A stretch of DNA of 64,000 bases, from positions 25,234 to 89,233 of the forward strand of contig NZ_KE386807.1 of NCBI RefSeq assembly GCF_000428865.1. Direction: 5' to 3'. The stretch is from Eremococcus coleocola DSM 15696 (lineage in GTDB: Bacteria; Bacillota; Bacilli; Lactobacillales; Aerococcaceae). Shown here in pieces: positions 53,301 to 63,432 of the stretch. The translations under genes and the position numbers were made by a program. Under the pieces are notes generated by a model that was not told where the DNA came from, made no database searches, and saw only the letters and a program-made list of their open reading frames with translations. Positions within the stretch are counted from its first letter, which is position 1. Each line of letters starts with the position of its first letter.

Positions 53301-53881
53301 TCTTCCAATTGTTGATAAATGACATAGTCATCCAATTGTAAGCGGGAAATTTCTTCTAAAAAGGATTGATATAAATCACTTAATTCCTGAATTTCTCTTT
53401 CTTCCTGATTTTGAATTAAAGAATTATCATGGTCTAACCTGGCTAATAGCAAGTCAGTGGCAGTGACCTGAGCTTCATATAATTCTTTAAACTGTTGCAG
53501 CAGTTTATCCAGAAAACCCTGGCGATCAATTTGACGACGGAAAACCTGCAAATGGTCTGCTTGCTGTCTGACAACTTGTCGCAAAATCATCGTCAAGCCT
53601 GTATCTGTAATTGATTTTTGTTGGTACTTTTTATCTTGGTCAAGATACCACAGTAAGCGTTTAAAACTTAAGACTTGGATATCAAGCATGGCAGCCTGCT
53701 CACTCTGATGATAGTCTTGCAGATAACTTAATACATATTCCTCGGCATCAAATTTAATATGCTCAGGTACAATATAATATAATTTTGCCTGTGCATCTTT
53801 TTGCTTGATTGACATAAAATTATCTAATAGACGTTTGGCTTTTTGACTAGCTAACTGACCGGTTACAATTTGAAAAGCCAT
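50291..53881 (-). CDS. rexB: ATP-dependent exonuclease subunit B (RexB type)
   Basis: Partner of RexA, 1196 residues. The N-terminus (MAFQIVTGQLASQKAKRLL) is at the place of the AddB P-loop, but the GxGKS residues are gone. The C-terminal nuclease has ITGKID-type GKIDRIDTL and VIDYKSGNK. The cysteines that hold the Fe-S cluster in Bacillus AddB are absent (SYFQDPYSHF near 817; LTYPYRLLSAFD near 1150). Both losses characterise the lactic-acid-bacterial RexB branch, so the Fe-S-free form is expected here. Good GGTGAGGTG site. Confidence 0.93.
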   Translation of the reverse strand: MAFQIVTGQLASQKAKRLLDNFMSIKQKDAQAKLYYIVPEHIKFDAEEYVLSYLQDYHQSEQAAMLDIQVLSFKRLLWYLDQDKKYQQKSITDTGLTMILRQVVRQQADHLQVFRRQIDRQGFLDKLLQQFKELYEAQVTATDLLLARLDHDNSLIQNQEEREIQELSDLYQSFLEEISRLQLDDYVIYQQLEEILTKKGAEGFKDTYLIMDQHYHLNARESHLLAQFARYCQKVWLTLPLSHQEALSQQYNPVINLPRASYRSIKDLILSLNIEVLPDWDINETNLDTLPSIMQVGASFKDIQLMQTNGYQPKLSQDHHFFQAFASQEAELMAVTNEIRKLVMKQGYRYSDILVLARNLDKYRTLAPLYFSLNEIPLFFDHAETMAKHSLVDFFESLLNLKAYHFKDRDLLYLLKSQYFKLDLTSLGIKTDAEYENGVNQLENILIANGYFSYRMSQESFQWHFTNQDQKMVDPYGVATDISLGELAELGRQSINRQLVEPLKRWSQETLTGGDAVTWFYQFLEILKIKESLIELRDEAIEEGQLAASRHYEQVWDSLMALLEEFYTIFKNEKISFDLFKDLLVQGLKKSSFNIIPPTLDQVRFTNIESPQIRQAKICFVLDLNQDQLPLIQVQESFLNRQQRQAMNDKMLVYQHLSLLEDDAYHREFFLAYQLFFRASDRFYFAYHQDVNEENQTWSPFISQLMKTHQFKEGWPPLDSNSGRALVYSSPAIQKMNFLEGVTRLDTESQQGQAHAQDLRLSLGRLLNWDRQNGLIWGAIKDLVLRAKTNQSLPDQIKAETAVALYGNPLVASVSRLESYFQDPYSHFLQYGLRLKERDQFLMDPMVAGNYYHEILDRTLSQLIEEEIHLKDLSPDQLQILLDHQLQAFNEIEANQIFQASAVNRALQQLMQADISQVLLNHLAVAHLTGNQPLHTELIFGPGRRQDFKGLAYPLGHNQEIRLTGKIDRIDTLSRKGQDYLSVIDYKSGNKEFKLQNLYYGLDLQIVTYLSVALANYPNSQALGAFYQSLGRKFESKKIDLFLLDNPNQAQNPLESHRFSGFISQDSEKLREIEVSLEPGQASQVYPVQVKKDGNYSANSSYFDEETMKLVLTYNQALIQEAGRKILAGDIHLSPFKELSHTPSLTYPYRLLSAFDATEHYARYRHMNVSNKEALGAIQLDLEAMLKEEKHDKDSN

Positions 53882-53984
53882 AATTTCACCTCACCTTTTC
53901 CTAAGTTTAAGTATATCAAGACCAGTAATTTTCGTCTATTCAAGGTGTCTCTTATTTCTCTATACCCAACAATTTTGTCATCAA

Positions 53985-54046
53985 TAATAAAAAATCCCAA
54001 AAATAAAGGAGCAGGCTTTTTTGGCCACCCCCAAATTTTTGGGATT
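53985..54046 (-). terminator. Terminator of pepT
   Basis: AATCCCAAAAAT (53993-54004) pairs with ATTTTTGGGATT (54035-54046); long loop; T6-rich tail on the minus strand. Confidence 0.75.
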
Positions 54047-54070
54047 GATTCATTGATACTGGACCACTTA

Positions 54071-55303
54071 CTATTTAGCGTTTAATTCAATAATTTTAAC
54101 AATAGTTTCGGTAGCTTTAATCATTGATTCAACTGCCACAAATTCAAAACGTCCATGCATATTTTCACCACCAGCAAAAATATTTGGCGTAGGGATTCCC
54201 ATAAAGGAAATCTTAGACCCATCAGTACCACCACGAATACCATGTATTTGTGGTTCAATACCTAGTTCCTTCATAGCTTGTTCAGCAATGTCAACCGGAG
54301 TCATGTCTTTTTCAATCACTTCAGCCATATTATAGTATTGGTCAAATAAATTTAGACTAATTGGATCAGTTGGATAATCAGCATTGACCGTTGCAACAGC
54401 TTTTTCCACTAAAGCTTTCCGTTCTTCAAATTTTTCACGGTCAAAGTCCCGAATAATCATAGATAATTGGCCTTCTTCTTCCGTCGCATTCATATATTGA
54501 ATATGGAAGAAGCCTTCTTTACCTTCGGTCATTTCAGGAACTTCATTTTCAGGGAATTGATTAATAAATTTATTCAAGACCTTAAGGGCATTGATCATTT
54601 TCCCTTTTGCGGTACCTGGGTGAACATTTTTACCTTTAACGGTTACTTTAGCCGCTGCTGCATTAAAGGATTCATATTCCAATTCCCCAACTGGACCACC
54701 ATCCATGGTATAAGCATAATCAACCGCAAAACCTGGTGCATCAAAGTGATCAGCTCCGCGACCAATTTCTTCATCTGGCCCAAAGGCCACTCTGACTTTA
54801 CCATGTTTAATCTCAGGGTTTTGAATTAAATATTCCATGGCTGATATTATTTCAGCAATACCTGACTTATCGTCAGCCCCTAGTAATGTCGTACCATCGG
54901 TCGTAATTAAGGTTTGTCCGACATAGCCATTCAAATTAGGGAAATCAGCTGGGTCTAATACAATATTCTCAGCTTCATTTAAAACAATGGCACCACCTTG
55001 GTAGTTTTCATGAACTTGAGGTTGAACATTGACAGAGTTAAAATCTGCTGTATCCACATGGGCAATAAAACCAATGGCAGGCACATCTTTATCCGTATTC
55101 GCAGGTAAAGTTGCAGTGACAAAGGCGTTTTCCGGATTTAATTCAACTTCTTCCATGCCAATTTCTTTTAATTCATCGACTAATAAATTCAATAAATCAA
55201 ATTGAATGGCCGTTGAAGGGATTGTTTCACTACTTTCATCAGACCGTGTATTAATTTTGGCGTAGCGAATTAAACGTTCTTGGGTTGCTTTAAATAAATC
55301 CAT
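54071..55303 (-). CDS. pepT: Tripeptidase T
   Basis: Zinc aminotripeptidase of family M20B releasing the N-terminal residue of tripeptides; 410 residues. Metal and catalytic residues: His in [11 protein letters not shown], Asp in [13 protein letters not shown], Glu pair in [14 protein letters not shown], Asp in MDGGPVG and His near [11 protein letters not shown]. The central lid domain is complete. Alone between the two hairpins; last product of cytosolic peptide degradation. Confidence 0.95.
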   Translation of the reverse strand: MDLFKATQERLIRYAKINTRSDESSETIPSTAIQFDLLNLLVDELKEIGMEEVELNPENAFVTATLPANTDKDVPAIGFIAHVDTADFNSVNVQPQVHENYQGGAIVLNEAENIVLDPADFPNLNGYVGQTLITTDGTTLLGADDKSGIAEIISAMEYLIQNPEIKHGKVRVAFGPDEEIGRGADHFDAPGFAVDYAYTMDGGPVGELEYESFNAAAAKVTVKGKNVHPGTAKGKMINALKVLNKFINQFPENEVPEMTEGKEGFFHIQYMNATEEEGQLSMIIRDFDREKFEERKALVEKAVATVNADYPTDPISLNLFDQYYNMAEVIEKDMTPVDIAEQAMKELGIEPQIHGIRGGTDGSKISFMGIPTPNIFAGGENMHGRFEFVAVESMIKATETIVKIIELNAK

Positions 55304-55320
55304 AATATAACCTCTCTCTA

Positions 55321-56136
55321 TTAATTAAAGTATTGGAATGGGTTGGTGTTGGCCTTTGAAGCTTGGATGGTCACAGCCCACTGCTTCTTTATTTTAGCCT
55401 TTTCTAAGATATCTGTCATCTTTTCTATGAAAATAGCTTCAATATAATGACTAGCATCCACGACTAGCATGCCTGTATCAAGCGCTTGGTGACCCACATG
55501 GTGACTAATATCACCTGTGACAAAGACATCCACTCCACTGGCTTTAATGTCTTCTAATTCAGAGCCACCTGCTCCACCGATAACGGCTAGGCTTTGATAA
55601 GCAGGTTTTTCTTGGCTTTCCATATAAGTCAGAGAATCCACTTTAAAAGCGGACTTAATTTTGGCCAAAACCTGGGTCCGGGTTAATGGTTGAGAAAAGT
55701 GGCCCATCCGAGCTAGGCCTGGATTGCCGCTGACTTCATCTGGAGTCACCGCTTGGATATCCTCTAAATCTAAGGCTTGGGCCAACCAATCATTCATTCC
55801 ATTCGGGGCCACATCTAAGTTGGTATGCAAAGCAAAAACTTTAATATCATGCTTGATTAATTCAGCATACATTGCCACCTCTGGATCAGCATAGTCAAAC
55901 CGATTAATACCATGAAAAATGGGTGGATGGTGCATGACAATTGTATCTATGCCTAAATCAATGGCTTCCTGAATAACTTGTGGTCTTAATTCCAAGGCCA
56001 CTAATATCTTTTTAACAGAGTCACTGGCTTGACCAAAGTGGTTGCCCACCTTATCCCAAGATTCCGCCAAAGATTGGGGATACAATTCATTTAAGAAAGC
56101 TTGTAAATTACCATAAGAAATCTTATTGCGTGTCAT
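55321..56136 (-). CDS. Nif3-like dinuclear metal centre protein (short form)
   Basis: 271 residues of the Nif3/YqfO (DUF34) family; the metal ligands are in [20 protein letters not shown] and [12 protein letters not shown], with VVDASHYIE. It lacks the PII/CutA-like insert found in the 370-residue Bacillus YqfO. It starts inside trmK (14-bp overlap). Role unproven (GTP cyclohydrolase-I type 2-like or regulator); linkage to trmK is common in Firmicutes. Confidence 0.9.
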   Translation of the reverse strand: MTRNKISYGNLQAFLNELYPQSLAESWDKVGNHFGQASDSVKKILVALELRPQVIQEAIDLGIDTIVMHHPPIFHGINRFDYADPEVAMYAELIKHDIKVFALHTNLDVAPNGMNDWLAQALDLEDIQAVTPDEVSGNPGLARMGHFSQPLTRTQVLAKIKSAFKVDSLTYMESQEKPAYQSLAVIGGAGGSELEDIKASGVDVFVTGDISHHVGHQALDTGMLVVDASHYIEAIFIEKMTDILEKAKIKKQWAVTIQASKANTNPFQYFN

Positions 56137-56848
56137 TGGCTAACTCCTTTTCTATTAATGCTAGATGTGCTTCTAATTGAGCAATCCGAGTTTGATTTTG
56201 ACTTGCCCCTTGCTTCATTGAATCAATAATATAAGCAGTTTTCTGAGCTTGTCCTTGCCAATACCTTTTAAAGACTGGACTCGCCTCTTGTCTTAAATAG
56301 GGACCAAAATTAATGGCTTCTTCGCTTAAAGAACCGACTTGATAATTAGGATTATCATGAGCCACCATCACTTCGTAAATGTGTCCTGCTTCTTCGATGA
56401 TAGCCTCAGCCAAAATCTCATATTGGTGGCGATCTAACCATCGTCTTAGTGTTGCTTGACCGACATTGGCCTGTAAAAATAAATAATGATTGGGCCTTAA
56501 ACCTTGATAACCCCGTTCTAAAATCTTAGCGATTAAAGCTCCGCCCATGCCACAAATCGATACGGCATTAATCTTATCCTCGAGGGTTAACACCTCGAAT
56601 CCATCCCCTAATCTAACATCAATCAATGAATTTAAGCCTTGCTTGGCTACTTCCTGTTGAGCTGAATGAAAGGGTCCTGGCACCACTTCTCCGGCTAAAC
56701 CATAGTCTATATGACCGGCTAAGCCAAGATAAGTTAATAAATAGGCATGGTCACTCCCAATATCTAATAATCGTCTGGGCTTGGGACTATGTTGAACAAT
56801 ATAGTCAGCTACTTGTTGCAGGCGCTTAGAAAGATGTTGCGAATTCAT
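56123..56848 (-). CDS. trmK: tRNA (adenine(22)-N(1))-methyltransferase TrmK
   Basis: SAM-dependent methyltransferase for m1A22 of bacterial tRNA. 241 residues: SAM loop LLDIGSDHAYLLTYL (near 28-42), then a GMGG (CGMGGALIAKIL) motif typical of TrmK, and a helical C-terminal part. It follows rpoD after a terminator and shares a transcript with the nif3-like gene. Confidence 0.93.
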   Translation of the reverse strand: MNSQHLSKRLQQVADYIVQHSPKPRRLLDIGSDHAYLLTYLGLAGHIDYGLAGEVVPGPFHSAQQEVAKQGLNSLIDVRLGDGFEVLTLEDKINAVSICGMGGALIAKILERGYQGLRPNHYLFLQANVGQATLRRWLDRHQYEILAEAIIEEAGHIYEVMVAHDNPNYQVGSLSEEAINFGPYLRQEASPVFKRYWQGQAQKTAYIIDSMKQGASQNQTRIAQLEAHLALIEKELANDTQ

Positions 56849-56899
56849 GGTCTCATCCTCTCAAAGTCTTTTTAAAATCAGAATCATTCATATTTTAAT

Positions 56900-56936
56900 A
56901 ATTTAACAAAGGCTGGGGCGAATTTGCCTCAGCCTA
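56900..56936 (-). terminator. Terminator of rpoD
   Basis: A 10-bp stem with one mismatch (56910-56919 with 56926-56935); the following T-run is moderate. Confidence 0.65.
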
Positions 56937-56944
56937 ATTTCAGA

Positions 56945-58075
56945 TTATTCTAAGAAATCTTTTAATTGTTTAGAACGACTTGGATGGCGAAGTTTCCGTA
57001 AAGCTTTGGCTTCAATTTGACGAATCCGTTCACGTGTTACCCCAAAGACTTTGCCTACTTGTTCAAGGGTTCGAATATTACCATCATCTAATCCAAACCG
57101 TAAGCGAAGAACATTTTCTTCTCGGTCAGTTAAGGTATCTAAGACATCTTCTAATTGCTCTCTTAAAAGCGAAGATGAAGTAAAGGATTCAGGACTCATG
57201 GCGCCTTCATCTTCAATAAAATCACCTAGATGAGAATCATCCTCTTCACCAATTGGGGTTTCTAAGGATACAGGTTCTTGGGAAATTTTAAGGATTTCAC
57301 GAACTTTTTCAGTTGGTAAATCCATTTCCGCCCCAATTTCTTCTGGTGTCGGTTCCCGGCCTAAATCTTGTAATAGATTCCGTTGGACCCGGACTAATTT
57401 ATTAATAGTTTCAACCATATGGACAGGGATCCGAATCGTCCGTGCTTGGTCAGCAATGGCCCGGGTAATAGCTTGACGAATCCACCAAGTAGCATAGGTA
57501 GAAAACTTAAATCCTTTAGTGTAGTCAAATTTTTCAACAGCTTTCATCAAGCCCATGTTACCTTCTTGAATTAAATCAAGGAATGACATACCCCGACCGA
57601 CATAACGCTTGGCAATCGATACCACCAAACGTAAGTTAGCCTCAGCTAATTCTTGTTTGGCTAGTTCGTCCCCGTCTTCAATTCGTTTAGCTAAAGATAT
57701 TTCTGCATCAGCTGATAGTAGATCAACCCGACCGATTTCTTTAAGATACATCCGCACGGGATCAGACACTTTTATTTTAGAAGCAGTCGCAGAATTACCT
57801 GTGGTTGAAGTATCAACTTTAACTTCTTGAGCTCGCACCATTTGTTGCTTGGTTGGCCCACCGTCATCGCCAACGACTGCGATACCAGCATCTTCGACTT
57901 TTTGAATTAACTTATCCATGGCTTCAGCATCTAATTTATAAGGACCAGCAATCTTGTCAGTTAGTTCATCATAATGAATTTGACCAATAAGCTTCTTCTC
58001 AGCAATCAATTGTTGGCGGGCTTGATCATAAGACAATGTTAATTCATTTTTTGTATTTTTATTTTCTTCAGCCAT
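56945..58075 (-). CDS. rpoD: RNA polymerase primary sigma factor (RpoD/SigA)
   Basis: Housekeeping sigma-70, 376 residues. Region 1.1 is short; region 1.2 includes [21 protein letters not shown]; region 2 has [21 protein letters not shown] and [15 protein letters not shown]; region 3 has HMVETINKL; region 4 has [12 protein letters not shown]-like sequence ([17 protein letters not shown]) and [19 protein letters not shown]. Directly downstream of dnaG (10 bp), the classical macromolecular synthesis order. It recognises the TTGACA/TATAAT promoters listed here. Confidence 0.97.
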   Translation of the reverse strand: MAEENKNTKNELTLSYDQARQQLIAEKKLIGQIHYDELTDKIAGPYKLDAEAMDKLIQKVEDAGIAVVGDDGGPTKQQMVRAQEVKVDTSTTGNSATASKIKVSDPVRMYLKEIGRVDLLSADAEISLAKRIEDGDELAKQELAEANLRLVVSIAKRYVGRGMSFLDLIQEGNMGLMKAVEKFDYTKGFKFSTYATWWIRQAITRAIADQARTIRIPVHMVETINKLVRVQRNLLQDLGREPTPEEIGAEMDLPTEKVREILKISQEPVSLETPIGEEDDSHLGDFIEDEGAMSPESFTSSSLLREQLEDVLDTLTDREENVLRLRFGLDDGNIRTLEQVGKVFGVTRERIRQIEAKALRKLRHPSRSKQLKDFLE

Positions 58076-58085
58076 CTGGGTCCTC

Positions 58086-59939
58086 CTAATTTTTAAGTTG
58101 GCGCAGCAAATGATTCATCTGAATCATTAACTGATTGGCTTTATTTTTATCCATCTTTTTTTGTGCATCTAATAATTTTTCTTGTAATTCTTTTACTTCC
58201 AAGTATTTAAATTCTCGGTCAATCACTTTCAAGCAATCATCCATCAAGGCCAGCGAGAAGGGAATTATTTCACGGTCCCACAAAACTTGAGTGAAGAAGT
58301 GATTTAAATCACGGTCCTCAATTTGATCTATAATCCCAGTTAAAGGAAAAGATTGACCACCTTCATAATAAAACGCTTCTAAGGCCATTAAAGCTCTTCT
58401 AGCAAAGTCATGAAAAAGCATCGGTGGACTAGCTAAGCGTTCAATATAGGGCCAAGCTTCTTCATAGTAAATCAATAGCATGCATAAAATTTTTTCACTT
58501 TCAAAAGCTGCCTGTGACCGAATTTTTAATGGCGAAGCATCAAAGATAAGTTCTTGTGTTAAAGATCCTGTATTACCAGCATCCGCTTGTTCTATCTGCT
58601 TCAAGTCTTGCTTAGTAGTTTCTTTTTTTCTTTGATAATCTAAGCGTTCAAATTGTTCTTTTAAAAGATTTTCCGATAAATCAAATTCCTGAGCTAACTC
58701 ACGAAGTCGAAGTTCTTGCTCAATCTTCATGGGGATTTTTTGAATTTCTTTTAATAAAGCTTGAATATAAAGGGAAAGGTCGCCTTGCTGACTCAGGTCA
58801 AAACTTTTGGCTAAATACCTTTTTACAAAGTCATAAGCAGTTTGTGCCTGGTTTAATAAGTCTTGGAAAGCACCTTGACCCCGAGCTTGAATGAATTCAT
58901 CTGGGTCTTGGCCACCTGGTAAAATAAGTGCTTTGACTTGAATCTCTGATAAATTCTGACTTAAATCGAAGGCGCGTTGGGTAGCTTTTTGCCCGGCTTC
59001 ATCCCCATCAAAGATAAAGTAAATATGATTGGTCATTTTACTTAATTGAGTCAAATGATCCTGGGTTAAGGATGTCCCCATGGATGCAACCACTTCATGA
59101 AAGCCAGCTTGATGAAGGGCAATGACATCCATATAACCTTCACACACTAAGACTTGGTTTTTTTGCCGAATCGAAGCCCTTGCCCCATCATGATTAAAGA
59201 GTAATTTTGATTTGTTAAAAATAGCCGTCTCGGGTGAATTTAAATATTTTGCATTGGAATGATCGCCACTTTGATAAACTCGCCCAGAAAAGGCTACGAC
59301 TTGTCCCCGCATATCTTTTAGGGGAATAATTAACCGACCGCGAAACCGGTCTAAAATCTGGCCAGAATCAGTCTGGTAAAAGATACCTGAAGCTAATAAG
59401 TCTTGTTCACTAAAGCCTTCTTTTTCTAGGTAGGCCCATAACAATTCTGATTTATCTGGCGCGGCACCTAATTGAAAGTAATCAATGGTCTCTTGTTTTA
59501 CTTTCCGCTCCGTTAGGTAGTTAAATGCATCCTGACCTTTTTGACTTTGGGTTAAATAATAATGATAAAAACTAGCCGTTTTTTCATGAATTTGATATAA
59601 GCTTTGATACTTTGATTGTTTACTTTGATGGTGAGTAAAAAGGCTTTGATCTAATATGACCCCACCCATGTCCGCTACTTTTTGAACAGCTGCCACAAAA
59701 TCTAAGCCTTCAATCTCTTGGATAAAACCAAAGACATTGCCCCCCCTACCACAAGAAAAGCATTTATAAATCTGCTTGCTTTCTGACACCGAAAAAGACG
59801 GATTTCGATCCTCATGAAAGGGACAAGAAGCCGTGTAATTCGACCCTTGTTTCTTTAGTTGGACATATTGATTTACTACATCAACAATATTAACTTCTTG
59901 TCGGACCCTAGTTATCAGCTCTTCTGGTAAATAAGCCAA
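58086..59939 (-). CDS. dnaG: DNA primase
   Basis: Makes RNA primers for replication; 617 residues. CHC2 zinc finger with Cys39, His42, Cys60 and Cys63, then the RNA-polymerase domain with TOPRIM ([25 protein letters not shown]), and a C-terminal DnaB-interacting helical part. Immediately followed by rpoD, with YsxC upstream (17 bp). Confidence 0.97.
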   Translation of the reverse strand: MAYLPEELITRVRQEVNIVDVVNQYVQLKKQGSNYTASCPFHEDRNPSFSVSESKQIYKCFSCGRGGNVFGFIQEIEGLDFVAAVQKVADMGGVILDQSLFTHHQSKQSKYQSLYQIHEKTASFYHYYLTQSQKGQDAFNYLTERKVKQETIDYFQLGAAPDKSELLWAYLEKEGFSEQDLLASGIFYQTDSGQILDRFRGRLIIPLKDMRGQVVAFSGRVYQSGDHSNAKYLNSPETAIFNKSKLLFNHDGARASIRQKNQVLVCEGYMDVIALHQAGFHEVVASMGTSLTQDHLTQLSKMTNHIYFIFDGDEAGQKATQRAFDLSQNLSEIQVKALILPGGQDPDEFIQARGQGAFQDLLNQAQTAYDFVKRYLAKSFDLSQQGDLSLYIQALLKEIQKIPMKIEQELRLRELAQEFDLSENLLKEQFERLDYQRKKETTKQDLKQIEQADAGNTGSLTQELIFDASPLKIRSQAAFESEKILCMLLIYYEEAWPYIERLASPPMLFHDFARRALMALEAFYYEGGQSFPLTGIIDQIEDRDLNHFFTQVLWDREIIPFSLALMDDCLKVIDREFKYLEVKELQEKLLDAQKKMDKNKANQLMIQMNHLLRQLKN

Positions 59940-59956
59940 GCAATCATCCCTATTCT

Positions 59957-60553
59957 TTACTCATTTTTTAACTGTAAGACGGATGAAATGACATCCCAAA
60001 TTTCTTCCTTACCATAGCCTTTAGTTACTGAATATGGAAATAAAGCATCAACTGAAGGTAGTTCTAAGGCTTTTTTATACATTGACAAATGTTTATTCCA
60101 GGAAGCAGGTTTAATTTTATCTGCCTTGGTTAAGACAATCGCATAGGGTAAGTCTAAGTTTTCTGCAAAGTCCTTCATTTCTCGATCTAAGCGAGTGGGT
60201 TCGTGACGCATATCCATTAATAAAAATAATAATTCCATATTTTCACGTTGACTTAGATATTTCTCAATCATTTTTGACCAAGCTAACCTGAAATCTTTTG
60301 AAACACGCGCATAACCATAACCCGGCACATCGACAAAACGAAAGGCTTGATTAATCGCATAAAAATTTAAAGTCTGGGTTTTCCCCGGTTGACTCGAAGT
60401 ACGGGCTAAATTTTTTCGAGCAATTAAACTATTAATAAAAGAAGATTTTCCTACATTTGACCGGCCTGCAAGGGCTACCTCAGGCAGCTGATCTTGAGGA
60501 TATTGACTAGGATTGACTGCTGAAATGACTAATTCAGCATCATGTACATGCAT
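59957..60553 (-). CDS. ysxC: Ribosome biogenesis GTPase YsxC (EngB)
   Basis: 198-residue TrmE-Era-type GTPase for 50S assembly. G1 GRSNVGKSSFIN (near 32), G3 DVPGYGYARV, G4 LTKADK (near 143) and the G5 SVTKGYGKEEI are all in place. Located between clpX and dnaG, 19-20 bp from each, as in many Firmicutes. Confidence 0.95.
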   Translation of the reverse strand: MHVHDAELVISAVNPSQYPQDQLPEVALAGRSNVGKSSFINSLIARKNLARTSSQPGKTQTLNFYAINQAFRFVDVPGYGYARVSKDFRLAWSKMIEKYLSQRENMELLFLLMDMRHEPTRLDREMKDFAENLDLPYAIVLTKADKIKPASWNKHLSMYKKALELPSVDALFPYSVTKGYGKEEIWDVISSVLQLKNE

Positions 60554-60572
60554 AAGCCTATCTCCTTTTCAA

Positions 60573-61820
60573 CTATGATATCTTTTTGTTTTCTTGATTA
60601 TAATATGCTGGCTGGCTATTGGAAACCACATTATCTTTAGTAATGACAATTTTAGCAACATCATCGCGACTTGGGACATCAAACATGACATCAAGCATTA
60701 CTGATTCAATAATTGACCTTAACCCACGGGCTCCTGTTCCTCGTTCAATAGCCAAGTGTGCAATGGCACGAAGGGCATCTTCTTTAAATTCCAATTTAAC
60801 ATGGTCAATATCGAAAAGTTTTTGGTATTGCTTAACCAAGGCATTTTTGGGCTTAGTTAAGATTTCTACCAAGTCATCTTCGGTCAACTTATCTAGGACT
60901 GCCATAATTGGAATCCGACCAATAAACTCTGGAATTAAACCAAATTTTAATAAGTCTTCTGGTGTTGCATGTTGAATTAAGGATTTTGACTCATCGAATT
61001 TGCCATTTGAAACCCCAAATCCAATGACTTTAGATCCAAGACGTTCTTTAATGATGGTTTCAATCCCATCAAAAGCTCCCCCAACAATAAACAAAATCTG
61101 AGAGGTATCCATTTGAATAAAGTCTTGGTTAGGATGCTTGCGCCCACCTTTTGGCGGAATATTAGCTGTAGTTCCTTCTAAGATTTTTAGCAGGGCCTGT
61201 TGCACACCTTCACCTGACACGTCCCGGGTAATCGATACATTTTCACTTTTACGTGAAATTTTATCAATCTCATCAATGTAAATAATTCCTTTTTCTGCTT
61301 TAGCCACATCATAATCCGCTGCTTGAACTAGTTTTAAAAGGACATTCTCTACATCCTCCCCAACGTAACCCGCTTCAGTTAGTGTGGTAGCATCAGCAAT
61401 AGCAAAAGGTACATTCAGAATACGGGCCAAGGTTTGCGCCAAATATGTTTTTCCTGAACCGGTTGGACCAATTAGAGCGATATTTGATTTTTGTAAATCA
61501 ACCTCATCCTCTTCTTGTTTATCTTGGTTATGCATAATCCGTTTGTAATGATTATAAACTGCAACTGATAAATTTTTCTTAGCTTGTTTTTGTCCCACAA
61601 CATATTGGTCTAAAATAGTCATAATTTCATTAGGCTTCAAAACTTGAATGTCACCTAAATCTAATTCCATGGCCATTTCTTCGTCAATAATTGATTGACA
61701 TAGGGCCACACACTCATCACAGATATAAACATCTGGCCCAGCAATGATCTTATTGACCTCATCTTGAGACTTACCACAAAAAGAACAGTGGTAGGACTCC
61801 ATATTATTAAATTGAACCAT
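60573..61820 (-). CDS. clpX: ATP-dependent Clp protease ATP-binding subunit ClpX
   Basis: Unfoldase delivering substrates to ClpP. 415 residues: an N-terminal zinc-binding domain with Cys12, Cys15, Cys34 and Cys37 is followed by AAA+ motifs [14 protein letters not shown] (Walker A), [10 protein letters not shown] (Walker B), the pore loop GYVGEDVE and sensor [12 protein letters not shown]. The tig-clpX order is common in Lactobacillales; clpP is not in the window. Confidence 0.97.
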   Translation of the reverse strand: MVQFNNMESYHCSFCGKSQDEVNKIIAGPDVYICDECVALCQSIIDEEMAMELDLGDIQVLKPNEIMTILDQYVVGQKQAKKNLSVAVYNHYKRIMHNQDKQEEDEVDLQKSNIALIGPTGSGKTYLAQTLARILNVPFAIADATTLTEAGYVGEDVENVLLKLVQAADYDVAKAEKGIIYIDEIDKISRKSENVSITRDVSGEGVQQALLKILEGTTANIPPKGGRKHPNQDFIQMDTSQILFIVGGAFDGIETIIKERLGSKVIGFGVSNGKFDESKSLIQHATPEDLLKFGLIPEFIGRIPIMAVLDKLTEDDLVEILTKPKNALVKQYQKLFDIDHVKLEFKEDALRAIAHLAIERGTGARGLRSIIESVMLDVMFDVPSRDDVAKIVITKDNVVSNSQPAYYNQENKKIS

Positions 61821-61845
61821 AGTAACTCCTTCTTTATTCTATATG

Positions 61846-61897
61846 CAAAAAAGGGAGCAAGGTCACCTACTGTTCATAGTTGTCCATGCTATCCCTC
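61846..61897 (-). terminator. Terminator between tig and clpX
   Basis: Stem of about 9 bp with a small bulge (GGGATAGCATGG with CCTTGCTCCC on the minus strand) and T6, 29 nt behind tig. Confidence 0.75.
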
Positions 61898-61925
61898 ATT
61901 TAATATTGTTTACTATTCTAGTATC

Positions 61926-63209
61926 TTATTTTTCTTCTAAGGAGTCAACAATTAAGCTCATAGCTTTCTTCATTGTGATATCTGAAGCGAGCATTTGATC
62001 ATTAACTAATGAGCGAACTTGATCAGCTTCCATATTATATGAAGCAGCCAAATTCTTAACTTCTTCTTCTAATTCTTCTGGACTTGCTTCTAAACCTTCA
62101 GCTTTAACAATTGCTTCTAAAACTAAATTAGTTTTGGTTCTTAATTCAGCTTCTTCTTCAAATTGTTCATGTAGGTCATGTTCAGTCGTACCAGTAATAT
62201 TGAAGTACATTTCAGGTGAAATACCCTGACGACTCAAATTGTTTAGGTAGAAGTCCATTTGACGGTGCACTTCTTCATGTACCATTTCCTGTGGAATACC
62301 ATCAACAATTTCTGCATTTTCAACGGCTTGACGTAAAGCTAAATCTTCTACGACTTCCTTAGCATGAGCTTCTTTTTCTTCAGTCATTTGCACACGGACT
62401 TTGTTCTTGTATTCTTCGAACGTTTCAACTTCTTCATCCGCATCTTTAGCAAATTCATCATCTAATTCTGGAAGTTCTTTAGTTTTTACTTCGTGAACTT
62501 TCACTTTAAAGATAGCATCTTTACCTGCTAATTCTTCAGCGTGGTATTCTTCTGGGAAGGTTACTTTAACTTCAACATCGTCACCAGGTTTAGCACCAAT
62601 TAGTTGATCTTCAAAGCCTGGAATGAATTGGTTAGAGCCTAATTCTAGTGAATGATTAGAAGCCGTTCCGCCTTCAAAAACTTCACCATCAACAGAGCCT
62701 TCATAATCGATTACGACAGTATCGCCGTTTTCAGCAGCTGATTCTTTAAGAACTAATTCAGCTAGGGATTGACGCGTTTCTTCAATCCGTTGATCAACAT
62801 CTTCATCGGATACTTCACGGTCTTGTTTTTCAACCGTTAAATTCTTGTAATCACCTAACTTAACTTCTGGTTTTAAAGTAACATTTGCTTTCATCACCCA
62901 TGGTTGACCTTTTTCAATTGACTCAATATCAAATTTAGGTTGTCCCACGATATCTAAACCAGATTCTTCAACGGCTTTACCATAAGCTTCTGGTAAAACT
63001 GCATTCAAAGCTTCATCGTATAAGGCGGTTTCACCATATACATTATTAAAGATTTTACGAGGTACTTTTCCTTTACGGAAACCAGGAACTGTTACGGTTT
63101 TTTTAACTTTGTTAAAGGCAAGATCTAAACCTTTTTTTACTTCTTCAGCTGGAATTTCAAATGTTAAAACACCTTCATTTGAATTCGTTTTTTCAAAATT
63201 TACTGTCAT
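61926..63209 (-). CDS. tig: Trigger factor (ribosome-associated chaperone, PPIase)
   Basis: 427 residues: ribosome-binding domain with PGFRKGKVPRKIF (GFRxGxxP motif, near 43-55), central FKBP domain (DYEGSVDGEVFEGG; IPGFEDQLIGA) and the helical arm domain. Binds L23 and nascent chains. Own promoter 44 nt upstream of ATG, followed by a terminator before clpX. Confidence 0.97.
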   Translation of the reverse strand: MTVNFEKTNSNEGVLTFEIPAEEVKKGLDLAFNKVKKTVTVPGFRKGKVPRKIFNNVYGETALYDEALNAVLPEAYGKAVEESGLDIVGQPKFDIESIEKGQPWVMKANVTLKPEVKLGDYKNLTVEKQDREVSDEDVDQRIEETRQSLAELVLKESAAENGDTVVIDYEGSVDGEVFEGGTASNHSLELGSNQFIPGFEDQLIGAKPGDDVEVKVTFPEEYHAEELAGKDAIFKVKVHEVKTKELPELDDEFAKDADEEVETFEEYKNKVRVQMTEEKEAHAKEVVEDLALRQAVENAEIVDGIPQEMVHEEVHRQMDFYLNNLSRQGISPEMYFNITGTTEHDLHEQFEEEAELRTKTNLVLEAIVKAEGLEASPEELEEEVKNLAASYNMEADQVRSLVNDQMLASDITMKKAMSLIVDSLEEK

Positions 63210-63252
63210 CTATTCATAACCTCCAAAAACAACTTTTATATCATACCCAATC

Positions 63253-63281
63253 ATTTTATCGGATATCTAAGCATTTGTAAA
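63253..63281 (-). promoter_or_regulatory. Promoter of tig
   Basis: Minus-strand TTTACA (63276-63281), 17-nt spacer, TAAAAT (63253-63258). Confidence 0.7.
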
Positions 63282-63313
63282 TATAATATACTTAACTTTC
63301 AATGAATAATCAA

Positions 63314-63342
63314 TTGAAACCCGTCAATTTAACGCTTATAAT
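63314..63342 (+). promoter_or_regulatory. Promoter of recU
   Basis: TTGAAA (63314-63319), 17-nt spacer, perfect TATAAT (63337-63342), 90 nt upstream of the ATG. Confidence 0.72.
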
Positions 63343-63432
63343 GGATAATGCTAAATAATTTCTAATTTATTCATAAATTCTTCGTAGAGATAGATTATGA
63401 TTAAGGATGGAAATACTTAAAGGAGGTTAAGC

